Part shown: one piece after another, positions 14,020 through 16,693 of the stretch
How the letters are laid out: every line of letters begins with the position of its first letter
Numbering within the stretch: the first letter of the stretch is position 1
NCBI GenBank assembly: GCA_023818745.1
Contig: JAMWBY010000022.1
Coordinates: forward strand, 1 to 16,693
Length of the DNA stretch: 16,693 nt
Direction of reading: 5' to 3'
Origin: Candidatus Omnitrophota bacterium
GTDB lineage: Bacteria > Ratteibacteria > UBA8468 > B48-G9 > JAFGKM01
Translations under genes and position numbers: made by a program
Notes under the pieces: generated by a model
Told to the model about the DNA's origin: nothing
Database searches by the model: none
The model's input: the letters and a program-made list of their open reading frames with translations, nothing else

Positions 14020-14093
14020 TGGAAGAAAAGGTGCATGTATAGAGATGAAAAAATTTTAAAGAATCCTGTTAAAATAAATAAAAAGGAGGGAAT

Positions 14094-16490
14094 ATGTTTG
14101 TAAAAAAAATAGGTTTATGTTTATTTTCTTTTTTGATGTTGATAGATTATCTATTCGGTGAAAATATTGAAATTTTTAAAGAGATAGAAATTAAGCCTGG
14201 TAAGGAAGTGGTTTATGAGATAAATTTACCTAACATAGATAAGGATAAAGAGTTGATTTTAGAATTAAAAGCAAGAATAAAATCTGAAAGAATAGCAGCA
14301 ACTACCTGGGGTAATAACTACTGTTTAAAGTTATTTTTAAATGGAACTGAATTAAAAACTAAAGATTTGGTTGATAGAGAAGAAAGTTTTTCTTGGGCCA
14401 ATGGAAAAGTTATCTTTACATATGGTCTTGCAGGTTATTATGTTTATTATGCGCCTGATTTTAACCCTATTCCTGAAAATTTATCTGTTTACCCAATAGG
14501 AATTAATCCTTTTCTTTTCCGTTTTAAGATAACACCATTAGCAATGCAGGGCAAAAACATTTTAAAGATTAGAAATTCTTGGAAGGCTACTAATCCAATT
14601 ATTCTTGCAGATGCTAAAATTATTACTGAGAGAGTTAAAAAAGAGGAAAAACAGGAAGAGAGGATGACAAAAGAAACAATTACCTTTATTGCTCCTAAGG
14701 AAGTAAAGAAAGTTTCATATGTGACAGATATAACTTTAGGTGGTGCAATTAAAGTTTCTATTGGTAAAGAAACCTACATTATTACCTCACATTATTCTTT
14801 TATTAATGGTTGGGCAGAATTAAAAGAAAAAGAAAGTTCAAATTTTAAAAAAATAAAAGTAGACAAAACTACTGATGGTTATAATCTTTTTACTGAAAGT
14901 AAAAATTTTATATTGGAGAGAAAGGTAATTGAGAAGGAAGAAGCGATTGAAGTAATTGATAAGCTTACAAATAAAACAGGAGATTTTCTTCCTATTAGAG
15001 TGAAACATCAAACCTATTTGCCTCAAGTAGATAAGGTATATCTTAATGGGTTAGTTTCTCATTTTAAAAAAGGAGATATTCCTCACGAGGTACATGACAT
15101 TCAGAATCCTACAACCATATGTATTACTTCCAATGGTTCTTTAGGATTTTTACCACTGGATGATGTTTTTAGAGTGCATATTCAGAACTTTGCTAATTCT
15201 GATTTCTATGGAATTGCTGATAATAATCTTGTTTTAAAACCCAAAAGTTCTATTATTTTACGATTTGCTATTTTCCCTTCTTTAGAAAAAGATTACTATT
15301 CTCAAATTAATGCAATGAGACGATATTTAGGAGTGAATTTTGAAATTCCTGGTAGTTTTTGTTTTATACATCCATGGGAGCCAGGAATTGCTTGGCCAGA
15401 ATATGGTGGTAGAGAACATCCTAATATAAATACCAAAGTGGATGATTTAAGAAGATATCTCATAAATAAAGGTGTGAAATTTGCTTGTTCTACAATAGGT
15501 TTTTCTAAATATAAAGGTAAACATCCACACGGAACTGCTTTTCAAGTTTCAGTAGATCGTGAACGTTATATAGAATTTTTCAACAAATTAAAAGAAGCAG
15601 TTCCAGAGATTAAAACGATGATTTATTTTCAATCTTTTATTGATGTTTTAGATGAAGGTCCACAAAAGTATTCGGATAGTAAAATTTTAAGACAGGATGG
15701 ATCACATGCTTATTACGGTAGTCCTATCTATCCTCTTTATTTCCCTACTATTGAGAATTCATATGGTAAAGAGATTGCTAAGAATATTGACATTATTTTA
15801 GATGAGATTAAGGCAGATGGAATTTACTGGGATGAAATGGAATATTCTGGGACACTTTATCATTATGGAGAACCGTGGGATGGTGTAAGTGCAGATATAG
15901 ACCCACAAACAAATGAAATTTTAAGATTAAAAAGTTCTATTATTCTTCTTACTCAACCATGGAGAATGGAAATGATTGAAAGAATTTTAAAAAACAATAA
16001 AGTATTAATTGCTAATTTTCCACCTATGACTGAAACAATTCTTAAATATAAATTCCCCCGTTTTACAGAAATCGGAAGTATTTCTAACTGTGTCCGTGCC
16101 CACCTTTACACACCAATTGTTTTAGGAGACCATCTTACAGAACAGAATCAGGTAGATTGTTATAAAATGATGTTGAAGGCGTTGAATTATGGGTGTTTAT
16201 ATTACTGGTATGCAGATGGGATATGGTGTGACTATCCGACTTTAACCAGTTATATGTTTCCAATTACCCCTATAGAACTTGGTGAGGGGTATATTATCGG
16301 AAAAGAAAAAATAATTACTGCAAAGAGTGGGTATTTTTCTTTTGGGGATAATTCTGAAGCAGAATTACACTTTTTTAACAGTGAAGGGAAGGAAGAAAAA
16401 AGGGAAATCAACTATATTATTAAAGACGGTAAGAGATATTATAAAATAGAATTACGAAAAAATGAAAGTTGTGTTTTAATTAAAAAATAA
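14094..16490 (+). CDS. Large secreted protein with probable TIM-barrel glycosidase-like domain
   Basis: A 798-residue protein starting MFVKKIGLCLFSFLMLIDYLFG, a Sec signal peptide probably cut near residue 22. GGAGGG lies just upstream, fixing the ATG. Residues about 25-180 look like a beta-sandwich (alternating strands; WANGKVIFTYGLAGYYVYY), followed by a charged linker (KKEEKQEERMTKE, 183-195), a second beta-rich region to about 405, and then a probable (beta/alpha)8 domain from about 415 to 720: HPWEPG (426-431), YLINKGVKFACSTIGFS, IKTMIYFQSF, ADGIYWDEMEYSG (574-586, candidate acids Asp580, Glu581, Glu583), VLIANFPPM (637-645) and NYGCLYYWYADG. The C-terminus (ITPIELGEGYIIGKEKIITA onward) is a small beta domain. 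I cannot assign it to a named CAZy family. A polysaccharide-degrading role fits the sugar-type regulator two genes upstream but is inferred. Confidence 0.7.
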   Translation: MFVKKIGLCLFSFLMLIDYLFGENIEIFKEIEIKPGKEVVYEINLPNIDKDKELILELKARIKSERIAATTWGNNYCLKLFLNGTELKTKDLVDREESFSWANGKVIFTYGLAGYYVYYAPDFNPIPENLSVYPIGINPFLFRFKITPLAMQGKNILKIRNSWKATNPIILADAKIITERVKKEEKQEERMTKETITFIAPKEVKKVSYVTDITLGGAIKVSIGKETYIITSHYSFINGWAELKEKESSNFKKIKVDKTTDGYNLFTESKNFILERKVIEKEEAIEVIDKLTNKTGDFLPIRVKHQTYLPQVDKVYLNGLVSHFKKGDIPHEVHDIQNPTTICITSNGSLGFLPLDDVFRVHIQNFANSDFYGIADNNLVLKPKSSIILRFAIFPSLEKDYYSQINAMRRYLGVNFEIPGSFCFIHPWEPGIAWPEYGGREHPNINTKVDDLRRYLINKGVKFACSTIGFSKYKGKHPHGTAFQVSVDRERYIEFFNKLKEAVPEIKTMIYFQSFIDVLDEGPQKYSDSKILRQDGSHAYYGSPIYPLYFPTIENSYGKEIAKNIDIILDEIKADGIYWDEMEYSGTLYHYGEPWDGVSADIDPQTNEILRLKSSIILLTQPWRMEMIERILKNNKVLIANFPPMTETILKYKFPRFTEIGSISNCVRAHLYTPIVLGDHLTEQNQVDCYKMMLKALNYGCLYYWYADGIWCDYPTLTSYMFPITPIELGEGYIIGKEKIITAKSGYFSFGDNSEAELHFFNSEGKEEKREINYIIKDGKRYYKIELRKNESCVLIKK

Positions 16491-16617
16491 TGTAATAAAA
16501 ATGAAAACATGTTTGAAAATAATTAAAATTTTCTTTTTAAAACCAAAAAAATAAAAAGTAAAATATGTGTAAAAATAAAATTTAAAAAAAATGATAAAGT
16601 GTTACCAAGATACCCAA

Positions 16618-16643
16618 TTTATACACAAAATAATGTGTATAAA
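16618..16643. repeat. Inverted repeat, operator candidate, before the next gene
   Basis: TTTATACACA (16618-16627), a six-base spacer AAATAA and TGTGTATAAA (16634-16643) form a perfect 10-base inverted repeat. Outside it, GATACC (16609-16614) and GGTATC (16654-16659) make a second, asymmetrically placed pair. A related half, TGTGTAAAAA, lies at 16566-16575. The A+T-rich arms with a central spacer and no T-run argue for an operator rather than a terminator. The downstream GC-richer stretch to 16693 may be the leader of a gene outside the window; no start codon with coding sequence is visible. Confidence 0.5.
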
Positions 16644-16693
16644 ATAGATAAAAGGTATCAGGCCGGAGAGATTAAATTAGAGGGGGTTACCTC

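Noticed and set aside
13999..14036. GTGCAC/GTGCAT pair as operator
   Set aside because: Short and imperfect; kept only as a remark in the -10 entry.
16515..16533. GAAAAT/ATTTTC hairpin as a terminator of the secreted protein gene
   Set aside because: The six-pair stem is nearly all A-T and is expected by chance in this composition.
16501..16554. Small ORF beginning MKTCLKIIKIF
   Set aside because: Only 17 codons, no ribosome-binding site and low-complexity composition.
1..16693. tRNA, rRNA, CRISPR array or insertion sequence
   Set aside because: All gaps were read; none holds a cloverleaf-like sequence, regularly spaced direct repeats with spacers, transposase motifs or terminal inverted repeats.

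Overview
The window is strongly A+T-rich bacterial DNA with very dense, mostly overlapping genes and almost no spacer; no gap exceeds about 200 bases. The first two genes encode BamD-like and LptE-like outer-membrane biogenesis lipoproteins, so the organism is a diderm. A GntR/LacI hybrid regulator, a prepilin-type protein with a C-terminal H-X9-DG motif and a large secreted protein occur together, a combination common in PVC-related lineages such as Omnitrophota, Ratteibacteria and Lentisphaerota. That placement is an inference; the sequence has no rRNA or other firm phylogenetic marker.

Layout. Positions 2-1966 (+): bamD-like (5' truncated), lptE-like and a very short holA-like gene, overlapping head to tail. 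Positions 1942-2229 (-): rpsT, converging on holA, with its own well-formed promoter and Shine-Dalgarno (SD) sequence. Positions 2311-5685 and on to 6542 (+): ECF sigma factor, zinc-finger anti-sigma factor, SagB-type nitroreductase, PolX (polymerase X plus PHP domain) and a divergent thymidylate synthase. Positions 6619-8287 (+): miaA and a membrane protein with TPR and zinc-ribbon segments. Positions 8344-11957 (+): purB, a degenerate ApgM-type phosphoglycerate mutase homologue, folK and panC, in one tightly overlapping operon behind a TTGAAA-N17-TATAAT promoter. Positions 12114-16490 (+): an AraR-like GntR/LacI regulator behind a near-consensus promoter with a palindromic operator candidate, an orphan pseudopilin 16 bp downstream, and a 798-residue secreted protein with a probable TIM-barrel glycosidase-like domain. 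The last 200 bases hold a strong inverted repeat and the probable leader of the next gene.

How they fit together. The first three quarters is conserved housekeeping: envelope assembly, replication and repair, translation and tRNA modification, and purine, folate, pantothenate and dTMP synthesis. The last quarter is accessory and reads as a sugar-responsive surface or polysaccharide module. The most unusual items are the ApgM homologue that has lost most of its metal ligands, the miniature DNA polymerase III delta subunit, the unclassified secreted TIM-barrel protein with its regulator and pseudopilin, and the operator-like palindromes. No tRNA, rRNA, CRISPR array, insertion sequence or GC-rich intrinsic terminator was found.
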